Assembly: GCA_963758945.1 (NCBI GenBank)
Contig: CAVWXY010000006.1
Span: 372,001-436,000, forward strand
Length of the DNA stretch: 64,000 nt
Direction of reading: 5' to 3'
Origin: VAZQ01 sp963758945
GTDB lineage: Bacteria; Pseudomonadota; Alphaproteobacteria; Rhizobiales; Xanthobacteraceae
Shown: positions 54,276 through 63,199 of the stretch, in pieces
Layout of the letters: every line of letters begins with the position of its first letter
How positions within the stretch are numbered: the stretch's first letter is position 1
Position numbers and translations under genes: made by a program
Notes under the pieces: model-generated
Databases searched by the model: none
Seen by the model: only the letters and a program-made list of their open reading frames with translations
Told to the model about the DNA's origin: nothing

Positions 54276-54896
54276 TGAAAGCTAGCCCAAAGAGCGTTTG
54301 GCTTACGCCTGATGCCCCGCGCGAGGCGGCGTCATTTCGGCGTGTGCGAAGTGGATAGATTTCCTCGCGTCCCGCCCCCACCCCGGGGGCCGGCCGCGCC
54401 TTCGGGCGAGAAAGGTTGGCGGCACACCCGGACGCCTGCGTGGCGCGCTCGAGGCGCGTTCCACGCAGGCTCGCCAGTGGCCTTCAACTTCCGCAAGCGA
54501 AGCACCAATCCTCTTGGGGGGCGCTCGACCTCGGTACCGGTAGTCCCGCAGAATCGCAACGACGAGCGCCGGTGGGGCGACCGCCTACGTGACGCGGCCG
54601 TGCCGGCAACATCGGCATCAGCTTTCCCGCACCTGCGCGTCTCGATCGAAGGCTCGGCACCATTGGCTGGCGTCCTGCGGTTGACGCACGGCAAGATTCG
54701 CGTCCCTGTCATCAGCCATCGCGGGGCTGCGGCGCGCGGGGCCGGGCCTGACGCGGGACCGGCATGGCCGGCGGCACGTCTCCGCCCGGTGGCGATCCGG
54801 ATTGCATAGGGCAGGTGCGGCGAATAGCATTGTCGTACCGAGAAGGATGGGGCGGAACTTTCCCCTTCTTCCACTCCAACATGGAGGAGCTTCGCT
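54276..54896. other. 621-bp stretch without a recognised gene; contains a long hairpin
   Basis: No protein family was recognised in either strand; the frames crossing it are Arg/Pro/Ala-rich. The main structure is a hairpin at 54434-54470. It may hold the promoter of the gene at 54897 or a small RNA; neither is shown. Confidence 0.45.
54434..54470. repeat. 37-nt hairpin (inverted repeat)
   Basis: Outer arms GCCTGCGTGG and CCACGCAGGC pair perfectly over 10 bp. Inside, CGCGC pairs with GCGCG over five bases, leaving a five-base loop and a two-base TT bulge. It lies inside a gene-free stretch. No T run follows on either strand. Confidence 0.5.
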
Positions 54897-55971
54897 ATGC
54901 CGGCGACTTACGACATCTTGATCATGGGCGCGTCCTACGGCTCGCTGCTGGCCTCCAAACTGATGTTCGGCGGTCATCGGGTGAAGCTCGTGTGCCTCCC
55001 CGCGGAAGCGGATTCTGATCAACGCGGAGGGCTTCCGGGTGCGCCTGCCGGTCAGGGGCCGGAAGGATCCGGTCGAGATCGACTCGCGCAAGCTGCCGGG
55101 CAAGGTATCCGCCGGCGGTCCCGGCGACGTCGATCCGGCCGACTACGATCTGGTCGGCCTCGCGATGCAGGAGCCGCAATACCGCTCCCCCGGCGTGCGC
55201 GAGCTGCTCGACGCCGTGGCCAAGGCGCGAGTGCCCTGCATGTCGATCATGAACATGCCCCCGCTCGCCTATCTCAGGCGGATCCCGGGCCTGAACACCG
55301 AGGCGTTGAAGCCCGCCTACACCGATGCGAGCGTGTGGAACAATTTCGACCCTGCCTGCATCACGTTGTGCAGTCCGGACCCACAGGCGATTCGCCCGCC
55401 GGAAGAAAAGGTCAACGTCCTCCAAGTCACGCTGCCGACCAACTTCAAAGTGGCGCGCTTCGATTCCGAGAAGCACACCGCCATTCTCCGGCAACTGCAG
55501 GACGAGATCGAGGCGGTCCGGCTCGACACGGGGGCCGGCAAGATCGAGCTGCCCGTGAAGCTCAAGGTGCACGACTCCCTCTTCGTGCCGCTCGCCAAGT
55601 GGGCGATGCTGCTGACCGGCAATTACCGCTGCGTCACCAAGGACGGCGCCATCAACATCAAGGACGCGGTGCATGCCGACATCGAGGCGTCGCGCGCGGT
55701 TTACAACTTCGTGGTCGATCTATGCGTCAAGCTCGGCGCCAGCCGGGACGATCTGGTGCCGTTCGAGAAATACGCCGCGGCCGCGGAATCCCTCACGCGA
55801 CCGTCGTCGGCGGCGCGCGCGCTCAACAACGGCGTGCCCAACATCGAGCGCGCCGACAAGCTGGTGCAATTGATTGCGGCGCAAAAGGGCCTGCGCAATC
55901 CGGTCGTGGATGCCACGGTGGCGCTCGTCGATGCGCGACTAGAGGCCAACCGGAAGAAGGCCGCCGCCTGA
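54897..55971 (+). pseudogene. Ketopantoate reductase-like (ApbA/PanE family) gene with a one-base frameshift
   Basis: The first frame encodes MPATYDILIMGASYGSLLA, a Rossmann start with the glycine-rich turn, then SKLMFGGHRVKLVCLPAEAD. One extra T at about 55014 then breaks it. The frame at +1 continues LINAEGFRVRLPVRGRKD and stays open to 55971 (LVGLAMQEPQYRSPGV, LQVTLPTNFKVARF, KVHDSLFVPLAKWAMLLTGNYRC). The joined product is about 357 residues. The family reduces 2-oxo acids such as ketopantoate with NADPH; this member looks divergent and its substrate is unknown. Recent pseudogene or sequencing error; the coding is otherwise well kept. Confidence 0.7.
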
Positions 55972-56266
55972 CGACGGCCGCTGCCGAGGGGCGGACTGCC
56001 GGCTTTCTGGGGCGCCCCTGTGGCGTTGCCGCATCAGTCGCGGTAGCCGCTTTGTGTTGAAATCGCAACACTTGGACTCTTTCAATCTCAAAAGCCCGGA
56101 TTCGCCCAAAAAGACGGCAATTGCCGTAGGAATCTCCTTCTCACGTTTCCTGTCGTGTTGTTAGCTTTCGGCGAATGCAGGGGACGCGACTGCGGGGAAA
56201 ACACAGTCGCGATCGGTTCGAGAAGAACTTGGGCGCCAGGTGGCGTGAGACTGAAAGGGGCATCAG

Positions 56267-57244
56267 ATGAAAAAGCTAGTCTTATCTGCGGTGGCTGCCG
56301 TCGCGCTCGCGACGCCGGCGCTCGCGGCCGACATGAGGGTGATGAAGGCGCCGCCGCCGCCTCCGCCGCCGAGCCCGTGGGACGTGGCCTTCGGCGCCGG
56401 GCTCACGAGCGACTACATCTTCCGCGGCATTACGCAGTCCAACCATAATCCGTCGGTGAACGCCTACTTCGAGCCGCGGTTCAACGCGACCCCGTACCTG
56501 CAGTACTATGCCGGTGTCGCAGGCTCCAGCATCTCGTTTCCGAATCGCGCCGCCGCTGAGATCGACGGCTACGCCGGCATCCGGCCGACCTTCGGCCCGC
56601 TCGCCCTCGATTTCGGCGGCATCGTCTACTGGTATCCGGGCGGGTCCTGCTTCAACGGCAGCGTTGCCCCGATTTTCGGCGTGGACTGCCTGGAGAACGG
56701 CTTCCTGCCGGTCAACGGCAACGTCATCAAGAAGGACCTGACCTTCTGGGAAGCCTATGCGAGGGGCACCTACACGGTGAGCGAGCAGGTCGCGTTCGCC
56801 GGCGCCGTCTATTACTCGCCGTCCGTGCTCAATTCCGGCGCCAACGGCACCTACGCGTCCGGCGGCGCGAAGTTCACGGCTCCCAGCAGCGCGTTGCCGG
56901 AGGGGTGGGGATTTTACCTCTCGGGCGAGGCCGGCCACTGGTTCCTCGGCACGAGCGACAACTTCTACGCCGTCGCAGGATATCCGAACGGCATTCCCTA
57001 CAAGAGCTACACCACCTGGAACGTCGGTGTCGGCATCAGCAAGAGCGTGTTCACGCTCGATCTGCGCTACTACGATACCGACCTGAACAAGGGCGACTGC
57101 AACGCCTTCACCAGCGACCAGACCGCGCGGTTCACGGGTGACTTCACCCCGATCAATCCCGGCGGGTTCGGCTCGAGCTGGTGCGGCGCCACCTTCGTCG
57201 CGAGCGGCAAGTTCGACCTGACGGCGCTGGCCAATCTGAAGTAA
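56267..57244 (+). CDS. TorF-family putative outer-membrane porin
   Basis: A 325-residue protein with a signal peptide (about 1-21, ending ATPALAA) and a short Pro-rich linker (APPPPPPPSP). A repeated beta-barrel pattern follows: VAFGAGLTSDYIFRGITQSN near the N-terminus, FEPRFNATPYLQYYAGVAG, YTVSEQVAFAGAVYYSPS, and FTLDLRYYDTDLNKGDC. These match the TIGR02001/TorF-type porin-like group. It probably forms a small outer-membrane channel. Gene order gives no substrate. It is preceded by about 295 bp of non-coding DNA and followed by a hairpin. Confidence 0.85.
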   Translation: MKKLVLSAVAAVALATPALAADMRVMKAPPPPPPPSPWDVAFGAGLTSDYIFRGITQSNHNPSVNAYFEPRFNATPYLQYYAGVAGSSISFPNRAAAEIDGYAGIRPTFGPLALDFGGIVYWYPGGSCFNGSVAPIFGVDCLENGFLPVNGNVIKKDLTFWEAYARGTYTVSEQVAFAGAVYYSPSVLNSGANGTYASGGAKFTAPSSALPEGWGFYLSGEAGHWFLGTSDNFYAVAGYPNGIPYKSYTTWNVGVGISKSVFTLDLRYYDTDLNKGDCNAFTSDQTARFTGDFTPINPGGFGSSWCGATFVASGKFDLTALANLK

Positions 57245-57264
57245 GACGATATCGCACGATCTAC

Positions 57265-57300
57265 GGGCGGCGGCTCCCCATGGTCGCCGCCCATTGCTTT
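57265..57300 (+). terminator. Hairpin after the porin gene
   Basis: An 8-bp stem (GGGCGGCG / CGCCGCCC) with a 12-base loop is followed by ATTGCTTTT, 20 bp after the porin stop and 14 bp before the HPP gene. A modest intrinsic terminator. Confidence 0.5.
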
Positions 57301-57313
57301 TGGTGGGAAGTGG

Positions 57314-57841
57314 ATGAAGCATGCGCCCGAGGTCATCACGCGCGAGGTGCTGCGGGTCTTGCGCGATGTGAGTCCCGCCACGCGGCGCAAACTCGCGACC
57401 GCCGCCGACGCCGCGGGCGCGGCGATCGCCATCGCCCTGATGGAGCTGTTGGCTGCGCGTACCGCCATTCCCCTCCTGTTCGTGCCGTTCGCCACCTCGA
57501 TCGTGCTGATCATGGGCTCCCCCGACATCGAGGCGGCGCAACCGCGAGCGCTCATCGGGGGCCACCTGGTGGCGACGCTGGTCGGGTTGTTGGTGGTGAA
57601 GATCACCGGGCCGGGCACCGCGGCGGCGGCGCTTGCAGTGGGGCTCGCCATGGTGGCGATGCATCTGACGCGCTGCTTTCATCCGCCGGCCGGGATCGAT
57701 CCGCTCGTGGTCGTCCTCAACGACATGTCATGGAGCTTTCTGCTCGATCCGGTGGCGGTCGGAGCCTGCCTGCTGGCGGTCTTCGCCTTCGCCTGGCACA
57801 ACCTCGTCCGCCGCGGCTCCTGGCCCCGACAATGGTGGTGA
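57314..57841 (+). CDS. HPP-family membrane protein
   Basis: A 175-residue inner-membrane protein with about four hydrophobic segments. The family motif HPP occurs in TRCFHPPAGIDPLVVVLND near residue 120, and the FATSIVLIMGSPDIEAAQPRALIGGHLVATLVG segment matches the HPP domain. Plant and cyanobacterial HPP proteins transport nitrite across plastid or cell membranes; this function is not shown here. It follows the porin by about 70 bp and ends four bases from the stop of the convergent ABC transporter gene. Confidence 0.88.
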   Translation: MKHAPEVITREVLRVLRDVSPATRRKLATAADAAGAAIAIALMELLAARTAIPLLFVPFATSIVLIMGSPDIEAAQPRALIGGHLVATLVGLLVVKITGPGTAAAALAVGLAMVAMHLTRCFHPPAGIDPLVVVLNDMSWSFLLDPVAVGACLLAVFAFAWHNLVRRGSWPRQWW

Positions 57842-57845
57842 ACCG

Positions 57846-59591
57846 CTATTTGGCGCTTTCGAGCGCGACCTCGCGGATGCGATGCAGGCGCCCCTCACGC
57901 ACCAGCGTGAGACCGCGGCGATGGAACGCGGACAGCGTCGAGCGGTGCCCGATCGACACGATGGTGGTGGTCTTGAGCCGCTCGTCGAGCAGGCGGTAGA
58001 GCGCGGCTTCCGCGGCTTCGTCGAGCGAGGCCGTCGCCTCGTCGAGAAACAAATAGTCCGGGGCCTGCAGGATGGCGCGGGCGATGCCGAGGCGCTGTTG
58101 CTCGCCGAGCGAAAGCATCCGGTTCCAATGCGCCTCGTCGTCGAGCCGTCCGGCGAGGGCGGGCAGCCCGACCGCGGTGACGATTTCTACCAGCGTCTCC
58201 GACCCGAAGGCCCCGGGCTCGGCGGGGTAGGTGACCGCGGCCGCGAGCGTCCCGATGGGGAAATAGGGCCGCTGCGGCAGCGCCATGATCTTCGCCCCCT
58301 TCGGCACGATGATGGTGCCGGAGCCGAACGGCCAAGTACCGGCGATCGCCCGGAACAGGGTCGATTTGCCCGCGCCGGAGGGCCCGGTGACGAGCACCCG
58401 CTCGCCCGGCGCCACGGCGATGTCGTCGGCCGCGAGCAATGGTGTGCCTTCCGGCAGCCGCACGAGAAGTTCGTCGATCGCGACGCGCTCCTGACCCGCG
58501 CGCGGCGAGACCTTGATCGCTTCCGGGGCCGCCGCCGCGGCCTGCGCCTTCGCGACCGCGATGTCGAAGCCGTCGAGGCGCGCGATCACCGCCCGCCACT
58601 CCGCGAGCTGGCGATAGGCATTGACGACGAACGACAGCGCGGTCTGCACGCTGAGGAACGCGGAAGCCGTCTGCATCAGGCCGCCGAGCTGGACCGCGCC
58701 GGCGAAATAAGCGGGGCTGATCACGATGAAGGGAAAAACCGTCGACACCTGGGTATAGCTGGCGGTGAGAAACGTGAGCTGCTTGGTGCGCTGCATGATC
58801 TGCATGAAATTGCCGACCACCCGCCCGAAGCGGTTTAGCAGCCGCTCGCGCTCCGCGATCTCGCCGCCCAGAAGCGCGATCTGTTCGGCATTTTCCCGCG
58901 CCCGAACGAGATTGAACCGGAAGTCGGCTTCGAAGCGCTGCTGGCGGAAATTGAGCGACACGAGCGGCCAGCCGACGAGATGGGTCAGCATGGTTCCGAG
59001 CAATGCGTAGAGCAGGGCGGCCCAGACCAGATAGCCGGGAATGGTGAAGGTCGTGCCGAAGAGGTGCAGCGGCGCGATGGCGGAGAGGGTCCACAGGATC
59101 GTCACGAAGGAGACCAGCGTGACGATCGCGCTCAGGAGTCCGACGCTGAGAGACAGCGTGCGGTCGACGAACAGGTTGATGTCCTCGGCGATGCGCTGGT
59201 CGGGGTTGTCCGCGGCATCGCCCAGCAGCTGCATGCGGTAGTGATTGGCACCGGCGAGCCAATTCTCGAGGTATTGCTGCGTCATCCAGCGCCGCCAGCG
59301 GATTTGTAGCCATTGAGTGAGGTAGAGCTGATAGACCGCGAGCACGATGAACGCTGCCGCCAGCGCGCAGAAGAACAGCAGCTCCCAGACGAAGTTGTCC
59401 CAATTGCGCTCCTGCAGCGCGTTGTAGAACCGGTTGTTCCACTGATTGAGCATGACATTGATGGCCACGATCGAGAGCTCGATGGCGATCACGGCGCCGA
59501 GCAGAACGCGGCCGGCCCAGCGGTCCTCGGAAACGAAATAGGGTCGGGCGAGCCGCCAAATGGTGGCGAGCGTCGAAAGGAGGCGTGACAC
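57846..59591 (-). CDS. SbmA/BacA-like ABC transporter (fused permease-ATPase)
   Basis: A 581-residue half-type transporter. About six membrane helices occupy residues 1-330 and carry the SbmA/BacA-type region LNQWNNRFYNALQERNWDNF. The ATPase domain follows with Walker A VTGPSGAGKSTLFRAIAG (about 395-412), signature LSLGEQQRLGIARA and Walker B YLFLDEATASLDE. It resembles the BclA/YddA branch that imports peptides or vitamin B12-like molecules, which in rhizobia relates to NCR-peptide tolerance. Substrate unproven. GTG start with an AGGAG Shine-Dalgarno about nine bases upstream. It is convergent with the HPP gene. Confidence 0.9.
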   Translation of the reverse strand: MSRLLSTLATIWRLARPYFVSEDRWAGRVLLGAVIAIELSIVAINVMLNQWNNRFYNALQERNWDNFVWELLFFCALAAAFIVLAVYQLYLTQWLQIRWRRWMTQQYLENWLAGANHYRMQLLGDAADNPDQRIAEDINLFVDRTLSLSVGLLSAIVTLVSFVTILWTLSAIAPLHLFGTTFTIPGYLVWAALLYALLGTMLTHLVGWPLVSLNFRQQRFEADFRFNLVRARENAEQIALLGGEIAERERLLNRFGRVVGNFMQIMQRTKQLTFLTASYTQVSTVFPFIVISPAYFAGAVQLGGLMQTASAFLSVQTALSFVVNAYRQLAEWRAVIARLDGFDIAVAKAQAAAAAPEAIKVSPRAGQERVAIDELLVRLPEGTPLLAADDIAVAPGERVLVTGPSGAGKSTLFRAIAGTWPFGSGTIIVPKGAKIMALPQRPYFPIGTLAAAVTYPAEPGAFGSETLVEIVTAVGLPALAGRLDDEAHWNRMLSLGEQQRLGIARAILQAPDYLFLDEATASLDEAAEAALYRLLDERLKTTTIVSIGHRSTLSAFHRRGLTLVREGRLHRIREVALESAK

Positions 59592-60018
59592 GGGGGTTCT
59601 CCTGTCTGGCGCCGGCGGGCCGGACGATTGCGGTTGGTGGGCGGCGGTGGCTCAGCGATCGATTTAGCCGGCTTGGGCGGACAAATCCCCCGCACGGCGC
59701 CGAGAGCCGTGTCCCTGGCCTTGTCGCGCCCGCCGTATTCGACTTTAGCATAAGGCCAAAGGGACGAACCCTATTCGGCGGCGGTCGGATGCCGGCTTGC
59801 GGCCGGCCTATATGTGCCGCCCAGCTGGTGATTTCCGGCTTCGGCCGTGCGCGCCGGCCGCTAGCGAGGGGCGAGACAATTCGATCCTTGTGTGCACCGA
59901 TATCAGCCCGTACAACCTACGCCACGCCGGAATAGGACACCTATCCGGACGGTTCATACCCCCAAGCGGCTCCCAGAACGCCGCGAGCAAGCTCGAAAAC
60001 GCAAGGAGGGCAATGCCC
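59592..60018. other. Divergent intergenic region between the ABC transporter and TRAP genes
   Basis: About 427 bp with no recognised gene; the open frames crossing it lack features. It should contain the promoters for both divergent units. An AAGGAGG Shine-Dalgarno (60003-60009) serves the TRAP substrate-binding gene. Confidence 0.45.
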
Positions 60019-61176
60019 ATGAGCTTTGAACGATCAAGTGTTGAACAATCACGCAAGGCCAAATCCGCGACCCGGCGCAAATTCCTTGCCGGGGCCGCCC
60101 TGACCGGGGCGGCAACAATCGCCATGCCGCAGATCTCGCGGGCCCAGACCGTCACCCTGAAAATGCAGGGAGCGTGGGGCGCGCAGGACATCCTCAATGA
60201 CATGGCGAAGGACTACGTCGCCAAGGTCAACGAGATGGGCGGCGGCCGCCTCAAGGTCGACTATCTCAATGCCGGTGCGGTGGTGAAGCCGTTCTCCGTC
60301 ATGGACGCCGTCAATTCCGGCGTGCTCGACGGCGCCCACAGCGTCGTGGCCTATTGGTACGGCAAACACCGCGCCGCGTCCTTGTTCGGGACCGGGCCCG
60401 CTTACGGCATGAACGGCAGCCAGTTCCTCGGCTGGATGGCCTATGGCGGTGGCCAGCAGCTCTACGATGAGCTGGTGCAGAAGGTGCTCAACCTTAACGT
60501 CGTCGGGTTCTTCGCCTTCGCCATGCCGACGCAGCCGCTCGGCTGGTTCAAGAAGGAGCTGAAGGGGCCGGAAGACTTCAAAGGCATGAAGTATCGTACC
60601 GTCGGTCTCGCCAGCAACATGTTCCAGGCGATGGGCGCGAGCGTTGCCCAGCTTCCCGGACCGGAAATCCTTCCCGCGATGGAGCGCGGCGTCATCGAAG
60701 CCTTCGAGTTCAACAACCCCACCTCGGATATGCGTTTCGGCGCCCAGGACGTGGCCAAGTTCTACTATATGGGCTCCTACCACCAGGCCTCCGAAACCTT
60801 CGAGATCACCTTCAACAAGACGAAGTTCGACGGCCTGCCAAAGGAGCAACAGGCAGTCCTGCGCCTGGCCGGACAGGCCGCAGCCGCGGACAACGAGTGG
60901 AAGGCGTGGGACCAATACTCGAAGGATCTGCAGACCTTGATCACCAAGGATAAGGTGAACGTGCGGCGCACGCCGAAGTCGATCTTCGATGCAGAGCTCA
61001 AGGCCTGGGAGCAGGTCGAGGCCGACCTCGTCAAGGATCCGGCACAGGGCCCGTTCATTAAGAAGGTCCTGGACAGCCAGAAGGAATGGACAAAGCGTGT
61101 CGGCTTCTATTTCTTCAACAACGATGCCGACTACCGAACCGCCTACGAACATCATTTCGGGTCGATCAAGACCTGA
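60019..61176 (+). CDS. TRAP transporter substrate-binding protein (DctP, TakP-like)
   Basis: A 385-residue periplasmic solute-binding protein. The twin-arginine signal TRRKFLAGAALTGAA is at about 18-32. The mature part starts near QTVTLKMQGAWGAQDILND and shows GGGQQLYDELVQ, GMKYRTVGLASNM with the ligand-binding Arg, LPGPEILPAMERGVIEAFEF, and FYYMGSYHQASETFEITF, close to TakP-type proteins for 2-oxo or monocarboxylic acids. AAGGAGG lies nine bases before the ATG at 60019 and only three before another ATG at 60013, so 60019 is chosen. It heads a DctP-DctQ-DctM-amidase run. Confidence 0.92.
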   Translation: MSFERSSVEQSRKAKSATRRKFLAGAALTGAATIAMPQISRAQTVTLKMQGAWGAQDILNDMAKDYVAKVNEMGGGRLKVDYLNAGAVVKPFSVMDAVNSGVLDGAHSVVAYWYGKHRAASLFGTGPAYGMNGSQFLGWMAYGGGQQLYDELVQKVLNLNVVGFFAFAMPTQPLGWFKKELKGPEDFKGMKYRTVGLASNMFQAMGASVAQLPGPEILPAMERGVIEAFEFNNPTSDMRFGAQDVAKFYYMGSYHQASETFEITFNKTKFDGLPKEQQAVLRLAGQAAAADNEWKAWDQYSKDLQTLITKDKVNVRRTPKSIFDAELKAWEQVEADLVKDPAQGPFIKKVLDSQKEWTKRVGFYFFNNDADYRTAYEHHFGSIKT

Positions 61177-61269
61177 AGGCCTAAGCTCGTCGCCGTGCCG
61201 GGGCGGTTTCTGCGCCGTTCCCGGCATCGTCTTGTCTGACCGACAACATGAACTGAGCGAGCCGCCTCC

Positions 61270-61878
61270 TTGGAAGGTTTCCTGTTCTTCATCGATCGCC
61301 TGAGCGCGGGCGTCGGCAAGGCGTTCGGCTGGTGCATCATCGTGATGACGGCCGGGACCAGTTACGAAGTATTCATGCGCTATTTCCTGCGCGCGCCGAC
61401 CGACTGGGCTTTCGACGTCGCCTACTGCATGTACGGGGCGCTGTTCATGATGGCCGGCGCCTACACGCTTTCGCGCAACGGCCACGTGCGCGGCGACGTG
61501 ATCTACCGGCTGTGGCCGTTCCGGGTGCAGGCATCGATCGAGCTTGTGCTGTATTTGATCTTCTTCTTCCCCGCATTCGGTGCGCTGCTGTATTACGGAT
61601 TTCCCTATGCCCGCACGTCGTGGATGATCAAGGAAGTGACCATCTACAGCCCCGCCGGCCTGCCGATTTATCCGCTCAAAGCCCTCATCCCCCTCGGCGC
61701 CGCTTTCATGCTGATCCAGGGAGTGGCCGAAGTGATCCGTTGCATCATTTGCCTGCGCGACGGCGCCTGGCCGCAACGGCTGCACGATGTCGAGGAAATG
61801 GAATCCGCGATCCTGGCGGAAGCAGCCGATCGCAAGCGCATCGAAGCCGAACTACACGTCGCGGGTCCGGCGCTATGA
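61270..61878 (+). CDS. TRAP transporter small permease (DctQ)
   Basis: A 202-residue inner-membrane protein with four hydrophobic segments (about 20-38, 50-68, 90-112, 135-155), matching the DctQ family: FGWCIIVMTAGTSYEVFMRYFLRAPTDWAFDV is the characteristic first part. The start is a TTG at 61270 because no ATG or GTG precedes the conserved N-terminus in this frame. It works with DctM and DctP in Na+-coupled uptake. Its TGA overlaps the ATG of the large permease by four bases. Confidence 0.88.
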   Translation: MEGFLFFIDRLSAGVGKAFGWCIIVMTAGTSYEVFMRYFLRAPTDWAFDVAYCMYGALFMMAGAYTLSRNGHVRGDVIYRLWPFRVQASIELVLYLIFFFPAFGALLYYGFPYARTSWMIKEVTIYSPAGLPIYPLKALIPLGAAFMLIQGVAEVIRCIICLRDGAWPQRLHDVEEMESAILAEAADRKRIEAELHVAGPAL

Positions 61879-63197
61879 CCAATCCCGAGATCGGAATGCT
61901 CCAGTTGGGGTCGTTCATCCTCGTGATCCTGCTGGGGTTTCCGATCGCCTTCACGCTCATGGCGATGGGCATCTTCTTCGGCCTTTATGCGATGGGCCCC
62001 CGCATCTTCGACCTGCTCGTCACCAATACGGCCGACGTGATGCAGAACGACGTGCTGACCGCGGTGCCGTTGTTCCTGTTCATGGGCTACGTGGTCGAGC
62101 GCGCCAACATTCTCGATCGGCTGTTCTATTCGATCCAGATGGGCATGCGACATGTCCCGGGCTCGCTCGCGGTGGCGACGCTCGTCACCTGCGCGCTGTT
62201 CGCGACCGCGACCGGCATCGTCGGCGCCGTGGTCACGCTCATGGGCTTGCTCGCCTTTCCGGCGATGCTGCGGTCCGGGTACGACACCAAGCTCGCAGCC
62301 GGCGTGGTCTGCGCCGGCGGCTGCCTCGGCATCATGATTCCCCCGAGCGTGTTGCTGATCCTTTACGGCGCCACGACAGCGACCTCGGTTGTCAAGCTCT
62401 ATGCCGCGGCTTTCCTGCCCGGCTTCCTGTTGGCGGGTCTCTACGTCGTCTATGTCGTGATCCGCGCGGTGATCAATCCCAAGCTTTGCCCGAAACCTCC
62501 GGAGCTCGATCGCCCGATTCCATTCATCGAAGTATTCCGGGCGTTGCTCACTTCGTTCTTTCCGCTCGCGATCCTGATCCTTTCGGTGCTCGGCGCCATC
62601 CTGTTCGGGCTGGCCACCCCGTCCGAGGCGGCGGCAGTGGGCGCGCTCGGGGCGCTCGTTATCGCCGCGGCCTATCGCTCGCTCACGTTCCAGCGCCTCA
62701 AGGAAGCGGTCTATCTCACCGCCCGAACTTCGGCGATGGTCTGCTTCCTGTTCATCGGGTCATGGACCTTCTCCTCGGTGTATTCCTATCTCGGTGGACA
62801 TGAGGTGATCGAGCACTGGTTCCAGGTGCTTCAGATCACGCCGGTCGTGTTCCTGATCATCACCCAGATCATCATCTTCCTGCTCGGCTGGCCGCTGGAA
62901 TGGACCGAGATCATCATCATCTTCGTGCCGATCTTCCTGCCGCTTCTCAAGACGTTCCAGGTCGACCCGATCATGTTCGGCATCCTGGTCGCCCTGAACA
63001 TCCAGACCTCGTTCAACACACCGCCCATGGCGATGGCGGCGTATTATTTGAAGGGCGTCGCGCCACCGCACGTAAGGCTCACGCAAATCTTCGGCGGTGC
63101 GCTGCCGTTCGTGTTCATGGTTTTCATCACCATGGCCATGGTCTACGTTTTCCCTGAAATCGCGTTGTGGCTGCCCAACAAGCTCTACGGGAACTAA
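61875..63197 (+). CDS. TRAP transporter large permease (DctM)
   Basis: A 440-residue permease with about 12 membrane segments. Family motifs: VILLGFPIAFTLMAMG at the start, DVLTAVPLFLFMGYVVERA, and AGVVCAGGCLGIMIPPSVLLILYG, in which the glycine/proline pattern resembles the transport motif. The C-terminal part holds FNTPPMAMAAYYLKG. It forms the Na+-driven channel with DctQ and takes substrate from the DctP-type protein encoded upstream. It is ATGA-coupled to dctQ. The amidase gene begins two bases after its stop. Confidence 0.92.
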   Translation: MTNPEIGMLQLGSFILVILLGFPIAFTLMAMGIFFGLYAMGPRIFDLLVTNTADVMQNDVLTAVPLFLFMGYVVERANILDRLFYSIQMGMRHVPGSLAVATLVTCALFATATGIVGAVVTLMGLLAFPAMLRSGYDTKLAAGVVCAGGCLGIMIPPSVLLILYGATTATSVVKLYAAAFLPGFLLAGLYVVYVVIRAVINPKLCPKPPELDRPIPFIEVFRALLTSFFPLAILILSVLGAILFGLATPSEAAAVGALGALVIAAAYRSLTFQRLKEAVYLTARTSAMVCFLFIGSWTFSSVYSYLGGHEVIEHWFQVLQITPVVFLIITQIIIFLLGWPLEWTEIIIIFVPIFLPLLKTFQVDPIMFGILVALNIQTSFNTPPMAMAAYYLKGVAPPHVRLTQIFGGALPFVFMVFITMAMVYVFPEIALWLPNKLYGN

Positions 63198-63199
63198 CT

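Noticed and set aside
54312..54874. Open frames on both strands in the gene-free stretch
   Set aside because: Arg/Pro-rich, without family features or a good ribosome site. They cross hairpins.
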